Below are positions 10,282 to 20,316 of a stretch of 64,000 nucleotides of DNA, piece by piece. A model generated the notes under the pieces. It did no database searches and was not told the origin of the DNA. It saw nothing but the letters and a program-made list of their open reading frames with translations. The stretch spans positions 1,302,001-1,366,000 of the forward strand of contig NZ_CP087112.1 in assembly GCF_025643255.1 (NCBI RefSeq), read 5' to 3'. Each line of letters begins with the position of its first letter. The first letter of the stretch is position 1. Source of the stretch: Halomonas sp. 7T (GTDB lineage: Bacteria > Pseudomonadota > Gammaproteobacteria > Pseudomonadales > Halomonadaceae). The translations under genes were made by a program, and so were the position numbers.

Positions 10282-11667
10282 ATGTCAGCTGATGCTGAGT
10301 TTGAATATGATTTATTCGTTATTGGCGCGGGGTCTGGTGGTGTACGCGCTGCCCGTATGGCGGCTGCCGCGGGCGCACGCGTTGGCATAGCAGAAGACCG
10401 CTATTTAGGCGGCACCTGTGTCAATGTGGGATGTGTGCCCAAGAAGCTTTACGCTTACGCATCCCATTTTCACGATAGTTTTAGTGATGCTGAAGGATTT
10501 GGTTGGCAAATGGCTGGGCCAGCCACGTTTAACTGGGCTACCCTGCGTGACAATAAAACGAGTGAAATCAAACGGCTGAATGGCATATACCAGCGAATGC
10601 TTGAAGGCGCGGGGGTCACGCTTATCAATGCAAGGGCAACGCTAACGGGAGCGCATACCGTTTCATTGCTTAGCTCAGACGGTAAGCAGCTACAAATTAC
10701 GGCCAAAAAGATTTTATTGGCGACAGGTGGTTGGCCTTGGGTGCCCGATTTTCCAGGGAGCGAACTCGCGATCAATTCAAACCAAGTGTTTGACCTGCAG
10801 CGCTTTCCAAACCGCTTTTTAGTGTTAGGCGGTGGCTATATTGCTGTTGAATTTGCGAGTATTTTTAATGGCTTAGGCAGTGAAACGCACCTGATTTACC
10901 GAGGCGAACTCTTTTTGAAAGGCTTCGATCAAGAAGTGCGCGAATTTACCCGCGAAGAAATGGCTAAGAAGGGCGTTAACCTCCATTTTAATACCAATAT
11001 CGAACGAATCGAGCCTAACGGCACTGCATTGAATGTGTACCTCACCACAGGCGAAGTGGTGGAGGTAGATGCTGTTCTTGCAGCGACGGGGCGTAAGGCA
11101 AATACAGAAGGTTTAGGGCTAGAGGCAGCGGGGGTTGCGTTAGATGCTAGCGGCAAAATAGCAGTTAACGAGCGTTATGAAACCTCGGTACCCTCTGTCT
11201 TGGCATTAGGTGACTTAACGCATGGGCCTGAGCTAACCCCTGTCGCCCTGGCCGAAGCGATGCAATTGGTTGACATGCATTTTAATGAAGCCAAACCCAA
11301 ACCACTGGACTACGCCACTATTCCAACAGCCGTTTTTTGCCATCCTAATATCGGCACAGTCGGGCTTTCAGAAGAAGCGGCAAGGGAGAAATATGCCAGA
11401 ATCCGCGTTTATCGCACGGACTTTAGGTCGATGAAACATACGCTCTCTGGCAATACGGAGCGTGTATTGATGAAACTTATTGTCGATGATGCATCGGACA
11501 TCGTGGTCGGCGCGCACATGGTGGGAGAAGACGCCGGAGAACTCATTCAGGGCATAGCAATAGCCGTTAGGGCGCGACTGACCAAGCATGATTTTGATAC
11601 TACCGTGGGGATTCACCCAACGGGTGCTGAGGAGTTCGTCACGATGAGAACACCGTCACGCTACTAA
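10282..11667 (+). CDS. gor: Glutathione-disulfide reductase
   Basis: 461 aa. FAD-binding GAGSGGVRAAR at about 13-23, redox-active disulfide GGTCVNVGCVPKKL at about 42-55, NADPH-binding GGGYIAVEFASI around 182, a second FAD motif ALGDLTHGPELTPVA, and the C-terminal HPTGAEEFVTMR with the His-Glu pair that serves the partner subunit. AGGAG sits 7 bases before the ATG. It reduces GSSG with NADPH. Monocistronic: a strong terminator follows and the ectoine promoter comes next. Confidence 0.95.
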   Translation: MSADAEFEYDLFVIGAGSGGVRAARMAAAAGARVGIAEDRYLGGTCVNVGCVPKKLYAYASHFHDSFSDAEGFGWQMAGPATFNWATLRDNKTSEIKRLNGIYQRMLEGAGVTLINARATLTGAHTVSLLSSDGKQLQITAKKILLATGGWPWVPDFPGSELAINSNQVFDLQRFPNRFLVLGGGYIAVEFASIFNGLGSETHLIYRGELFLKGFDQEVREFTREEMAKKGVNLHFNTNIERIEPNGTALNVYLTTGEVVEVDAVLAATGRKANTEGLGLEAAGVALDASGKIAVNERYETSVPSVLALGDLTHGPELTPVALAEAMQLVDMHFNEAKPKPLDYATIPTAVFCHPNIGTVGLSEEAAREKYARIRVYRTDFRSMKHTLSGNTERVLMKLIVDDASDIVVGAHMVGEDAGELIQGIAIAVRARLTKHDFDTTVGIHPTGAEEFVTMRTPSRY

Positions 11668-11688
11668 AATGATGCGGCCAGTCTGTTT

Positions 11689-11712
11689 GGCGAGCGAAAG
11701 CTCGCCTTTTTT
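11689..11712 (+). terminator. Rho-independent terminator of gor
   Basis: GGCGAGC, loop GAAA, GCTCGCC, then six T (11707-11712). A textbook intrinsic terminator 22 bases after the gor stop. Confidence 0.9.
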
Positions 11713-11841
11713 ATCTCGCGCTGTCTGAACGTTGCTCTAAACTTTTAAAACAAGCAGTGCGAGAAAAGCGCCATCCAGGGCGGTTTAAACGCCTATCATA
11801 ACCAAAAATTATGGAAAACATACCTGAGGATAATATGATTT

Positions 11842-11870
11842 TTGAATTGCTCATAATCAGCTGTTATAAT
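11842..11870 (+). promoter_or_regulatory. Sigma70-type promoter of ectABC
   Basis: TTGAAT at 11842-11847 and a perfect TATAAT at 11865-11870 are separated by exactly 17 bases. The -10 ends 32 bases before the ectA ATG, giving a short leader of about 25 nt. The surrounding sequence is AT-rich. Ectoine genes in halomonads are osmotically induced; no regulator gene lies next to the operon here. Confidence 0.75.
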
Positions 11871-11902
11871 AAAAATCAAATTCGCTACAGCGAAGCATAA
11901 CC

Positions 11903-12481
11903 ATGAGTACGCCTATAACGCCTTTTACACCTTCTGCCGATCTAGCGCGGCCTACCGTTGCCGATGCGGTGGTAGGCCATGCAGAAACACCACTGTTCAT
12001 CCGCAAACCCAATGCAGATGACGGTTGGGGTATTTTCGAGCTAATAAAAGCTTGCCCACCTCTCGATGTGAACTCAGCCTACGCCTACTTGTTACTCGCA
12101 ACGCAATTTCGTGATACCTGCGCTGTCGCTACCAATGAAGAGGGCGAGATTGTTGGCTTTGTTTCCGGTTATGTAAAAGACAATGCGCCTGACACGTATT
12201 TCTTATGGCAAGTAGCCGTTGGAGAGAAGGCGCGCGGTACGGGGCTAGCACGCCGTTTGGTGGAAGCTATTATGTCGCGCCCCGAATTAGCGAATGTCCA
12301 CCATCTGGAAACAACCATCACCCCGGACAACCAAGCCTCTTGGGGGTTGTTTCGTCGCCTTGCCGCCCGTTGGCAAGCGCCTCTTAACAGTCGCGAATAT
12401 TTCTCTACTGAACAGCTGGGCGGAGAGCACGATCCGGAAAACTTAGTGCGTATAGGGCCGTTTCAAACCGAAGCGCTTTGA
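11903..12481 (+). CDS. ectA: L-2,4-diaminobutyrate N(gamma)-acetyltransferase
   Basis: 192 aa GNAT enzyme, first gene of the ectoine operon. FIRKPNADDGWGIFELI begins the fold, and the acetyl-CoA loop reads VAVGEKARGTGLARRLV (about 107-123), followed by TTITPDNQASWGLFRRLA. It acetylates 2,4-diaminobutyrate made by EctB. The N-terminal 30 residues are variable in the family. The ribosome site before the ATG is weak (GCGAAG). Confidence 0.96.
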   Translation: MSTPITPFTPSADLARPTVADAVVGHAETPLFIRKPNADDGWGIFELIKACPPLDVNSAYAYLLLATQFRDTCAVATNEEGEIVGFVSGYVKDNAPDTYFLWQVAVGEKARGTGLARRLVEAIMSRPELANVHHLETTITPDNQASWGLFRRLAARWQAPLNSREYFSTEQLGGEHDPENLVRIGPFQTEAL

Positions 12482-12560
12482 CGTTCCGTTTTTCCCGCTT
12501 GTGTGATCCCAGCCTGTTGTCAATCTACTTGGCTCAACTATCTAAAAAGGAGGTCGCTAA

Positions 12561-13829
<1,269 letters not shown>

Positions 13830-13897
13830 GTTAGCGTTTTGTGATCATGCTACGCACGAGTGATTGGCGTATGTACCGATTCAATAGTAGGCCCTAG

Positions 13898-13907
13898 TTA
13901 GCGCTAA
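13898..13907. promoter_or_regulatory. Palindrome in the ectB-ectC spacer
   Basis: TTAGCGCTAA is a perfect 10-bp palindrome in the 100-bp spacer, 22 bases before ectC, itself bracketed by TAGGC and GCCTA. It could be an RNA structure tuning ectC or a protein site. Only the symmetry is seen. Confidence 0.3.
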
Positions 13908-13929
13908 GCGCCTAGTAAAGGAGTATCCT

Positions 13930-14322
13930 ATGATCGTTCGCAACATTGAAGAAGCACGCAAAACTGACCGCTTAGTCACCGCTGAAAACGGCAACTGGGA
14001 TAGCACGCGCCTGGTACTTGCCAATGACGGTGGCAACTTTTCATTTCATATTACCCGAATCTTTGAAGGCACTGAGACACATATTCATTACAAGCATCAC
14101 TATGAATCTGTGTACTGCATTGAAGGAGAGGGTGAAGTTGAAACACTGGCAGATGGCAAAATCTGGCCTATTAAGCCAGGCGACATCTATATTTTGGACC
14201 AGCACGACGAGCACTTGCTCCGCGCCCACAAAACCATGCATCTAGCCTGCGTATTTACACCACCTATTACCGGCACCGAAGTACACCGAGACGATGGTTC
14301 CTATGCGCCTGCTGATGAGTAA
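13930..14322 (+). CDS. ectC: L-ectoine synthase
   Basis: 130 aa cupin. [54 protein letters not shown] and [15 protein letters not shown] are the conserved family blocks, including the metal-binding Glu and His region. It cyclises gamma-N-acetyl-diaminobutyrate to ectoine, the cytoplasmic osmolyte. AAAGGAG lies just upstream of the ATG. There is no ask_ect or ectD in this window, and a terminator closes the operon. Confidence 0.97.
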   Translation: MIVRNIEEARKTDRLVTAENGNWDSTRLVLANDGGNFSFHITRIFEGTETHIHYKHHYESVYCIEGEGEVETLADGKIWPIKPGDIYILDQHDEHLLRAHKTMHLACVFTPPITGTEVHRDDGSYAPADE

Positions 14323-14354
14323 GTAACCAACATCTAGCGTACGTTAAGCAGAGA

Positions 14355-14385
14355 AGCAGCCTCGCTATTTAGCAGGCTGCTTTTT
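14355..14385 (+). terminator. Rho-independent terminator of ectABC
   Basis: AGCAGCCT at 14355-14362 pairs with AGGCTGCT at 14374-14381 across an 11-base loop, then the T-run ends at 14385. Confidence 0.85.
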
Positions 14386-14408
14386 GCTACGGGATAAGAA
14401 TCCTAGCG

Positions 14409-14951
14409 CTAGTCGTTCGTTTCTACTTTTTCAAAAACTAAGGTAATTTCGCCTAACGTAAGGCCAAATTTACGCATTGCAGTTCGGTTAATGACTCGGC
14501 CATCTGGCTGCAGGTACATCCAGTCGTCCATAGTAAAGCGTATATTTCGTCCGCCAACGTCGATAACCAGTGGATAACGCATATTGAAAGCATGTCCCGA
14601 TTGGCGAGCATCAACGTTGCCATCAACGTCGTTAGCAGTTCCTAGCCACTCGTTGGGCCCAGTGCGCTCGAAGATCCAAACGCGCCGGTCAGTTTCACCA
14701 TCATCAAACAAAAACGCTTCATCCAGCGTCAACGTGCCATCTTCATAGGTGCCGACAATATCAACAGTAAAACGCCTCTGAACCTCACCTGAGTAGTCCT
14801 GTACCATCCCCCAAGCACGCGTGGTACCGGAGAAGTACTCAGCAATGTCAAAATGGGGTGTCGTTTCAGCGTAATCCTCAATATCTACGCTTGCGCACCC
14901 GGCAAGCAGGAAGAGAGAGGCCAAGAGAGGCAGCCATATTCTACGTTTCAT
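14409..14951 (-). CDS. DUF3833-family lipoprotein
   Basis: 180 aa. A lipoprotein signal peptide with lipobox LLAGCAS (Cys19) is followed by a single beta-rich domain. Blocks such as YFSGTTRAWGMVQDYSGEVQRRF and FDDGETDRRVW..ERTGPNEW match the DUF3833 family as I remember it. Function unknown; expected to be anchored to a membrane facing the periplasm. AGGA precedes the ATG. It converges on ectC and is divergent from the next gene. Confidence 0.8.
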   Translation of the reverse strand: MKRRIWLPLLASLFLLAGCASVDIEDYAETTPHFDIAEYFSGTTRAWGMVQDYSGEVQRRFTVDIVGTYEDGTLTLDEAFLFDDGETDRRVWIFERTGPNEWLGTANDVDGNVDARQSGHAFNMRYPLVIDVGGRNIRFTMDDWMYLQPDGRVINRTAMRKFGLTLGEITLVFEKVETND

Positions 14952-15173
14952 ACAGGATTCCTATATATGGTAGACAGCATGTATAGTCATTGTAAGAGGA
15001 AAGGCGCTTTAAAAGTAGCGATCAGCGAATATTAAGGCACTAGCAAAGGTTCGCATAATATATATTATGTTAAATCAAATAAATGTTCGTAGTGAAAACC
15101 ACGACTACGTTGGACAACCGGTCTCCCTTCTCCTTATCATTCGTGCTCTTATTATCCAAGGATACTACTCGTT

Positions 15174-16010
15174 ATGCGCCCAGGTGTTTTGTGGCTGTTG
15201 GCTAGTTTGTCGCTTACGTTTGCAGGCTGTGCCACTATCCAGCCTGATACTAATGAACCATTACCGCTGAGCGAAGCCTCATTCAATAGCCGCATTATTG
15301 AGCTAGAAAACGCCTTGGCACAGCAGTGTGGCGCAACATCTACGCTACAAGAACGCCAGCTTAATCAGCAGCAAGTGCTCATCGCTGACGTTCGAGAAGT
15401 AGGCAGCCTGCTGCGTTTTTTACGCGGTGATATCGCTAGCCTAGAGGCTCGTGGCTCAGACCCAGTCATTATTCGTGAAGAGTGTGAAGCGGTAAGCATT
15501 GAGGATACTAAGACCATGCTGGGCCGTAATGAGTGGGTCGGCTTGCCTAGCATTGGCACTTACTTGAAAGCGCGGGTCGATTCTGGCGCTCACACGTCGT
15601 CGCTTTCTGCTTCTAACATCACGCGCTTTGAGCGAGATGGTGAGAACTGGGTGCGCTTTAAGCTTGCCCTAAACGAAGAAGATATTGTTGTAGAGCGTGT
15701 CCGTGACGAGTGGATTGAAGCGCCTATCCTGCGCAGAGTGCGTATTGTTCAGGCTTCTGGCGAAGAGTCACGCCCAGTTATCTCGCTATTAATGACCCTT
15801 GGCCCTATCCGCGAAAACGTTGAGTTCACCCTGAACGACCGCACGCATTTAGACTATCCCGTGCTGCTAGGGCGTCGTTTCATGATGGACATTGCCACGA
15901 TTGATGTTGCTCAAACCTACATTCACGAACGTCCTGAGTTTCCTGGCGGTGAGCCAGCCGAGCAAGCCGCTGATGATGAAGTGGCTGATCAAGACGATAC
16001 CGAAGAATAA
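15174..16010 (+). CDS. Retropepsin-like (PF05618-type) lipoprotein
   Basis: 278 aa. A lipobox TFAGCATI puts the modified Cys at about 19. Then come a short coiled coil (about 35-85) and a domain with VDSGAHTSSLSASNI (about 138-152), the Asp-Ser-Gly-Ala signature of the family annotated as ATP-dependent zinc protease but related to retropepsins. VLLGRRFMMDIATIDV is the second conserved block; the acidic tail is low complexity. Family members often sit beside ATP-grasp ligases, as here. AAGGA lies upstream of the ATG. Whether it cleaves peptides is not shown by the sequence. Confidence 0.82.
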   Translation: MRPGVLWLLASLSLTFAGCATIQPDTNEPLPLSEASFNSRIIELENALAQQCGATSTLQERQLNQQQVLIADVREVGSLLRFLRGDIASLEARGSDPVIIREECEAVSIEDTKTMLGRNEWVGLPSIGTYLKARVDSGAHTSSLSASNITRFERDGENWVRFKLALNEEDIVVERVRDEWIEAPILRRVRIVQASGEESRPVISLLMTLGPIRENVEFTLNDRTHLDYPVLLGRRFMMDIATIDVAQTYIHERPEFPGGEPAEQAADDEVADQDDTEE

Positions 16011-16048
16011 CCGCTCTCCTCTGCCGCTTTTCGTTGAAAGGAATCTTC

Positions 16049-17572
16049 ATGTCACGGCTGCCGTTTTATTTAATCGTAGGATTTTTGCTCGTCGCGGGTA
16101 TTGCTACCAGCATTCACAGGCATATCCAGTTTGAGATTCCCTGGTTTCCCGGTGAACAGCGTCAAGTGTGGGAAATTGAGGCCGTCATTAATTTCAATGC
16201 GCAAAATGGGCCTGTTCAGGTCGATTTGGCGCTGCCCAGCCATCAGGCTGGTTTCCGTGTGCTCACAGAAAACACTGCTTCCTCCGGCTATGGGTTAGCG
16301 TATCAGGCCGATGAGCTGGGTCGTCAGGCGCAATGGACTATCCGTGAGGCTGCGGGTAGCCAGCAGCTTTACTACTCTGTACAAATGCTGGTTTCTCCTG
16401 ATGCCCGCTCCCCGGTACAAACACCACCCGACCTCTCTCCCCCACCTCCCTGGGAGAGCCCTTATGACACAGCGGCTAACCAGCTCATTGAACGTGCTTG
16501 GGGACGTAGTGCGAATAACGCGACCTTTGCCCGTGAGCTGATACTTGATATCAATGGCGATCGACAAGGCGAAAACGCCCGCTTACTGCTCACACAAGAG
16601 CAACCTTCTACCCTGGTGGTACGCTTACTCAATCAAGCGGGCGTTCAAGCGCGCGAAGTTAGCGGCCTGCTACTGGAAGATGGGCGTAGGCGTCAGCTAT
16701 TAAGTAGCTGGATACAAGTATTTGACGCATCTGCCGAACGCTGGGCGATATTCAACCCCACCACCGGCGAACAGGGTAAACCGGATAATTTAGTGCTGTG
16801 GGAAACAGGCGGCCGTGCCGTACTAGAGGTTCAGGGCGGCACCAACTCACGTGTTAGCTTTTCTATGTTGACGCACTATCAACCGGCGTCGGCTGCGGTG
16901 CGAAATCATTATTCAGACGATACCCTTCTAAACTTCTCCATTCACAGCTTGCCGCTGGAAGAGCAAGCGCTATTTCAAACGATTCTGCTCATTCCGATAG
17001 GCGCGCTGGTCGTGGTCTTTCTGCGTGTACTGGTAGGGGTCAAAACGTCGGGCACCTTTATGCCGGTACTGATTGCCCTGGCCTTTATTCAAACCACCCT
17101 GCTGACCGGGTTAATCGGCTTTTTGTTAATCGTAGCCGTTGGCTTAATTATTCGTAACTATCTCTCTTACCTCAACTTATTGCTTGTCGCGCGGGTGTCT
17201 GCGGTGATCATAACGGTCATTGCGATCATCTCTATTTTTACCGTGCTGGCGTACCGCATGGGATTAAGCGCTGGGTTAACAGTGACCTTCTTCCCGATGA
17301 TTATTTTAGCGTGGACCATAGAACGTATGTCCATTTTGTGGGAAGAAGAAGGTCCTAAGCAGGTACTGATACAAGGCGGCGGTAGTCTACTCACGGCTGT
17401 GCTGGCCTACCTTGCGATGAATAACCCATGGGTACGTCATATCACGTTCAATTTCCTTGGCGTCCAGCTAATACTGATGGCCTTGATTCTGTTGCTGGGT
17501 AATTACACCGGATATCGGCTACTTGAGCTACGCCGTTTCAAGCCCATCACCGATGATGAGAAACCCTCATGA
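16049..17572 (+). CDS. 7TM protein with extracytoplasmic inactive-transglutaminase-like domain
   Basis: 507 aa from the ATG at 16049 (AAAGGAA upstream; a TTG at 16034 lies inside the ribosome site). An N-terminal signal anchor (about 5-22) is followed by a periplasmic part of about 290 residues with transglutaminase-like elements (AWGRSANNATFARELILDINGDRQGENARLLL) but no clear Cys-His-Asp triad, then about seven hydrophobic helices over 310-500. This matches the inactive transglutaminase fused to 7 transmembrane helices family. Its stop overlaps the next start (ATGA), so it is translationally coupled to the ATP-grasp gene. Confidence 0.82.
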   Translation: MSRLPFYLIVGFLLVAGIATSIHRHIQFEIPWFPGEQRQVWEIEAVINFNAQNGPVQVDLALPSHQAGFRVLTENTASSGYGLAYQADELGRQAQWTIREAAGSQQLYYSVQMLVSPDARSPVQTPPDLSPPPPWESPYDTAANQLIERAWGRSANNATFARELILDINGDRQGENARLLLTQEQPSTLVVRLLNQAGVQAREVSGLLLEDGRRRQLLSSWIQVFDASAERWAIFNPTTGEQGKPDNLVLWETGGRAVLEVQGGTNSRVSFSMLTHYQPASAAVRNHYSDDTLLNFSIHSLPLEEQALFQTILLIPIGALVVVFLRVLVGVKTSGTFMPVLIALAFIQTTLLTGLIGFLLIVAVGLIIRNYLSYLNLLLVARVSAVIITVIAIISIFTVLAYRMGLSAGLTVTFFPMIILAWTIERMSILWEEEGPKQVLIQGGGSLLTAVLAYLAMNNPWVRHITFNFLGVQLILMALILLLGNYTGYRLLELRRFKPITDDEKPS

Positions 17573-18567
17573 GCTGGCTAAAAAACTGGACTTGGCCAAC
17601 CCGGTTACGCGATAAAGGAATTATCGGCATGAACCGGCGAAATATCCGTTACATCGGCCGCTACAACTCCCGCCGCTTATACCCGTTGGTAGACGATAAG
17701 CTAAAAACCAAATTATTGGCTCAACAGTACGGCATTACAACGCCAGAGCTCATTGGCACCGTCACCACTCAGTTCGGTGTCAAGCACATTGGCGAGATGC
17801 TCGTGGGCCATAACGGCTTTGTTATTAAACCCGCCAAAGGCAGCGGCGGAAAAGGCATTCTGGTGATCGAAAAAGTCGAAAACGATGCCTTTATTAAACC
17901 CAGCGGGATGCACCAGTCGATTGAGGATATTGAGCGTCACGTTTCTAATATTCTTTCCGGACTTTACTCGCTAGGTGGGTCCCCAGATGTGGCGGTGATT
18001 GAAACTCTCATTAATTTTGATGAGAGCCTATTAGCCTATACCTATGAGGGCGTGCCAGATATTCGGGTCATCGTTTTTAAAGGTTACCCGGTTATGGCCA
18101 TGATGCGCCTCTCAACCGCTGCGTCCGACGGCAAAGCCAATCTTCATCAAGGAGCGGTAGGTGTTGGTTTAAATATCGCTACCGGTGCGGCAATTCGTGG
18201 CGTTCAATTTGATCGCCCTTGCTTTAGCCATCCTGATACAGGCCATGATTTGGCAAGCCTAGTGGTGCCAGAGTGGAATACCCTGCTTCACTTGGCAGCT
18301 GGCTGCTATGAAATGACCGGGCTGGGTTATTTGGGAACCGACATGGTGCTTGATCGTCAGCACGGCCCGATGCTCCTAGAGCTAAATGCTCGTCCAGGGT
18401 TAGCCATTCAAATGACCAACGGCGAAGGGTTGCGAAGGCGCCTTGACTTGATTGAACGTCAACCGGACGGGGTCTCTGTTGAAAAGCGCGTGGCGTTCGC
18501 TCAGCACCACTTTGCACGACAGAGCGAGCTGGTCGAAGGCACTGACAGCGCTTCAGCGAGCGCGTAG
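17569..18567 (+). CDS. RimK-like ATP-grasp ligase (alpha-L-glutamate-ligase-like)
   Basis: 332 aa. ATP-grasp marks: FVIKPAKGSGGKGILVIEK (nucleotide-binding lysine and glycine loop, about 84-102), IETLINFDESLLAYTYEGVPDIRVIVFKG, and the metal-binding end LELNARPGLAIQMTN. The family joins a carboxylate to an amine with ATP. It overlaps the 7TM gene by 4 bp, giving the recurrent triad of retropepsin, 7TM transglutaminase-like protein and ATP-grasp protein. Inference: the three may make, move and trim a peptide or amide-linked product at the inner membrane. The substrate is unknown. Confidence 0.82.
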   Translation: MSWLKNWTWPTRLRDKGIIGMNRRNIRYIGRYNSRRLYPLVDDKLKTKLLAQQYGITTPELIGTVTTQFGVKHIGEMLVGHNGFVIKPAKGSGGKGILVIEKVENDAFIKPSGMHQSIEDIERHVSNILSGLYSLGGSPDVAVIETLINFDESLLAYTYEGVPDIRVIVFKGYPVMAMMRLSTAASDGKANLHQGAVGVGLNIATGAAIRGVQFDRPCFSHPDTGHDLASLVVPEWNTLLHLAAGCYEMTGLGYLGTDMVLDRQHGPMLLELNARPGLAIQMTNGEGLRRRLDLIERQPDGVSVEKRVAFAQHHFARQSELVEGTDSASASA

Positions 18568-18598
18568 ACTTACGCTAACGATGTTCAATGAGTTCCCT

Positions 18599-19045
18599 AT
18601 GACTGAAGCTAATGCGCTACTGCTCCAAGCAGAAACTCAGTGCCACACTCGCGGTGTCCGGTTTACGCCCATCCGCCGCCGTGTGCTTGAGCTAATTGCG
18701 GAAAATGGAGGCGGCTTAAAAGCCTATGACCTGTTGGACAAGCTCTCCACTGAACATGCTGCCGCGCGGCCGCCTACGGTTTATCGCGCGCTGGAGTTTT
18801 TAATCGACCAAGGGCTTGTGCATCGCATTGAATCGCAAAATGCCTACGTCGCTTGCGCGTGTCCAGAGCACGCCCACGGCTTTCAACTGTTGATTTGTCG
18901 GCAGTGTGGCTATGTGGAAGAACTTCATTTGGACGCTATTAGCGATGAACTAGCCACCTTGGCAAAACGCCAAGGCTTTAACGTTGAACGACAAACCATT
19001 GAACTTCAGGGCCTGTGCCAACACTGCCGACAAGCGAGTGATTAA
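18599..19045 (+). CDS. zur: Zur-type Fur-family zinc-responsive repressor
   Basis: 148 aa from MTEANALLLQ; the frame is open further left to 18452 but that part overlaps the ligase. A winged helix with FTPIRRRVLELI and PPTVYRALEFLIDQGLVHRIES is followed by the metal region: CACPEHAHGF, CRQCG and CQHC, the structural zinc cysteines. The short length and ACPEHAHGFQLLICRQCG favour Zur over Fur. Under zinc sufficiency it would repress zinc uptake genes. It is 31 bp behind the ATP-grasp gene and 2 bp before hisI. Confidence 0.85.
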   Translation: MTEANALLLQAETQCHTRGVRFTPIRRRVLELIAENGGGLKAYDLLDKLSTEHAAARPPTVYRALEFLIDQGLVHRIESQNAYVACACPEHAHGFQLLICRQCGYVEELHLDAISDELATLAKRQGFNVERQTIELQGLCQHCRQASD

Positions 19046-19047
19046 TT

Positions 19048-19515
19048 ATGTCCCGTTTTGATGATGCAGATCTTGCGGATCTGTTTAAGGCGCTGGAAGA
19101 CGCCACTCCACACGATGCGCTCCCTGCTATGTCGACGTTGTTAGATGCAGTACGGTTCAATAAAGAGGGGCTTTTGCCCGCCATCGCCCAGCAGCATGAC
19201 ACCGGTGAAGTGCTGATGATGGCATGGATGAACCGCGATGCTTTGGAAGAGACGCTAGCGACTCACCGGGTCTGTTACTACTCTCGCTCGCGTCAAACGC
19301 TGTGGCGTAAAGGTGAGTCTTCTGGGCAGCAGCAACACTTGAAAAGTGCGGCTCTGGATTGCGATGGGGATACGCTTCTGCTGCAAGTTGAACAGACCGG
19401 GCCCGCTTGCCACACTGGTCGGCGCAGCTGTTTTTACGTTAATGTAAGCCATGGACAGGCGAGCATTAATAGCCAACCCTTGATTGACCCAGCCACCCTT
19501 TACGGCAAAAAGTAA
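19048..19515 (+). CDS. hisI: Phosphoribosyl-AMP cyclohydrolase, stand-alone HisI
   Basis: 155 aa with an N-terminal extension of about 25 residues; the core starts near [46 protein letters not shown] is the signature block, and the metal sites [11 protein letters not shown] and [11 protein letters not shown] keep all three zinc cysteines and the aspartates. It catalyses the third step of histidine synthesis. It lacks a HisE domain and sits between zur and yidD, not among his genes. HisI paralogues in zinc regulons are known in other bacteria, so this may be a zinc-starvation copy; the intact zinc site argues it still needs metal. Confidence 0.9.
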   Translation: MSRFDDADLADLFKALEDATPHDALPAMSTLLDAVRFNKEGLLPAIAQQHDTGEVLMMAWMNRDALEETLATHRVCYYSRSRQTLWRKGESSGQQQHLKSAALDCDGDTLLLQVEQTGPACHTGRRSCFYVNVSHGQASINSQPLIDPATLYGKK

Positions 19516-19844
19516 TGCGCCGGTTCTTTGGGATGCTGAGCCGTCTCGTGCTTCAGCTCGTTGGGGGCACCATGGTGATGTTAGTAAAAATCTACCAATA
19601 CACCCTTAGCCCTCTGCTCGGCCCTCGCTGCCGCTTTTGGCCAAGCTGCTCTTCTTACACCATAGAAGCCATTCAGGTTCATGGCCCCTTTAAAGGGGGC
19701 TGGATGGCAGCTAAACGTATCGTTAAGTGCCACCCAGGTAACCCTGGCGGCATGGACCCGGTGCCCGGAGGCAGAAGCGAACGCCTGTGCCAAGAAGATG
19801 AAGACTTACTCCCGCCCCAAGCAAAATGCAATCATCGGCATTAA
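19515..19844 (+). CDS. yidD: YidD-family membrane protein insertion efficiency factor
   Basis: 109 aa. [27 protein letters not shown] followed by [17 protein letters not shown] is the DUF37/YidD signature with its conserved cysteines. The first 20 residues form an amphipathic or hydrophobic segment. Its ATG shares one base with the hisI stop (TAATG). YidD usually lies in the rpmH-rnpA-yidD-yidC cluster, so this place behind zur-hisI is unusual; it may be the only copy or a paralogue. Confidence 0.88.
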   Translation: MRRFFGMLSRLVLQLVGGTMVMLVKIYQYTLSPLLGPRCRFWPSCSSYTIEAIQVHGPFKGGWMAAKRIVKCHPGNPGGMDPVPGGRSERLCQEDEDLLPPQAKCNHRH

Positions 19845-19860
19845 CCATGCCCATGGGCGA

Positions 19861-20277
19861 CTAGCCCTGCTGCGCTACCTGGTAAATACGCTCTAACATG
19901 GCATGCAGGCCGTTACTGCGTGTCGGCGATAAGTGCTTATCCAATCCAAGATCTTTCATAAAGTGCGGTTCGGTACGATTAATTTCATCAGCGCTTCGTT
20001 CGCTGTAAATTCTCAGCAGAACCGCAATCAAGCCGGATACGATGGCAGCATCAGACGTGGCTTTAAAAATTAGCTTACCGCCCTCCTTCTCATGCTGCAT
20101 CCAGACATTAGACTGGCATCCCTGAATTTTAAACTCGTCTGTTTTACACGCCTCGGGAAAATCAGGCAGCTGCTTTCCCATATCAATAATATATTGGTAT
20201 CGATCCATCCAGTTATCAAACATTTCAAACTCTTCGATTAGCTCTTGCTGGGCTAGCTCGGCGCCGGAGGTGCTCAT
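19861..20277 (-). CDS. sufE: Cysteine desulfuration protein SufE
   Basis: 138 aa. IIDMGKQLPDFPEACKTDEFKIQGCQSNVWMQ contains the catalytic Cys (GCQSNVW, about 54), followed by the helical ATSDAAIVSGLIAVLLRIYS and a C-terminal HLSPTRSNGLHAMLERI. SufE takes persulfide sulfur from SufS for Fe-S assembly. AAAGGGAAA precedes the ATG. The other suf genes are not nearby, but nfuA lies 2.5 kb away across the recombinase/KfrA pair. Confidence 0.93.
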   Translation of the reverse strand: MSTSGAELAQQELIEEFEMFDNWMDRYQYIIDMGKQLPDFPEACKTDEFKIQGCQSNVWMQHEKEGGKLIFKATSDAAIVSGLIAVLLRIYSERSADEINRTEPHFMKDLGLDKHLSPTRSNGLHAMLERIYQVAQQG

Positions 20278-20316
20278 GGCATTTCCCTTTGGTTAAATGT
20301 CGCTGAATGCGCCCTA

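Noticed and set aside
18452..18598. Extended N-terminus of the Zur frame
   Set aside because: The extra 49 codons overlap the ATP-grasp gene and are absent from the Fur/Zur fold.
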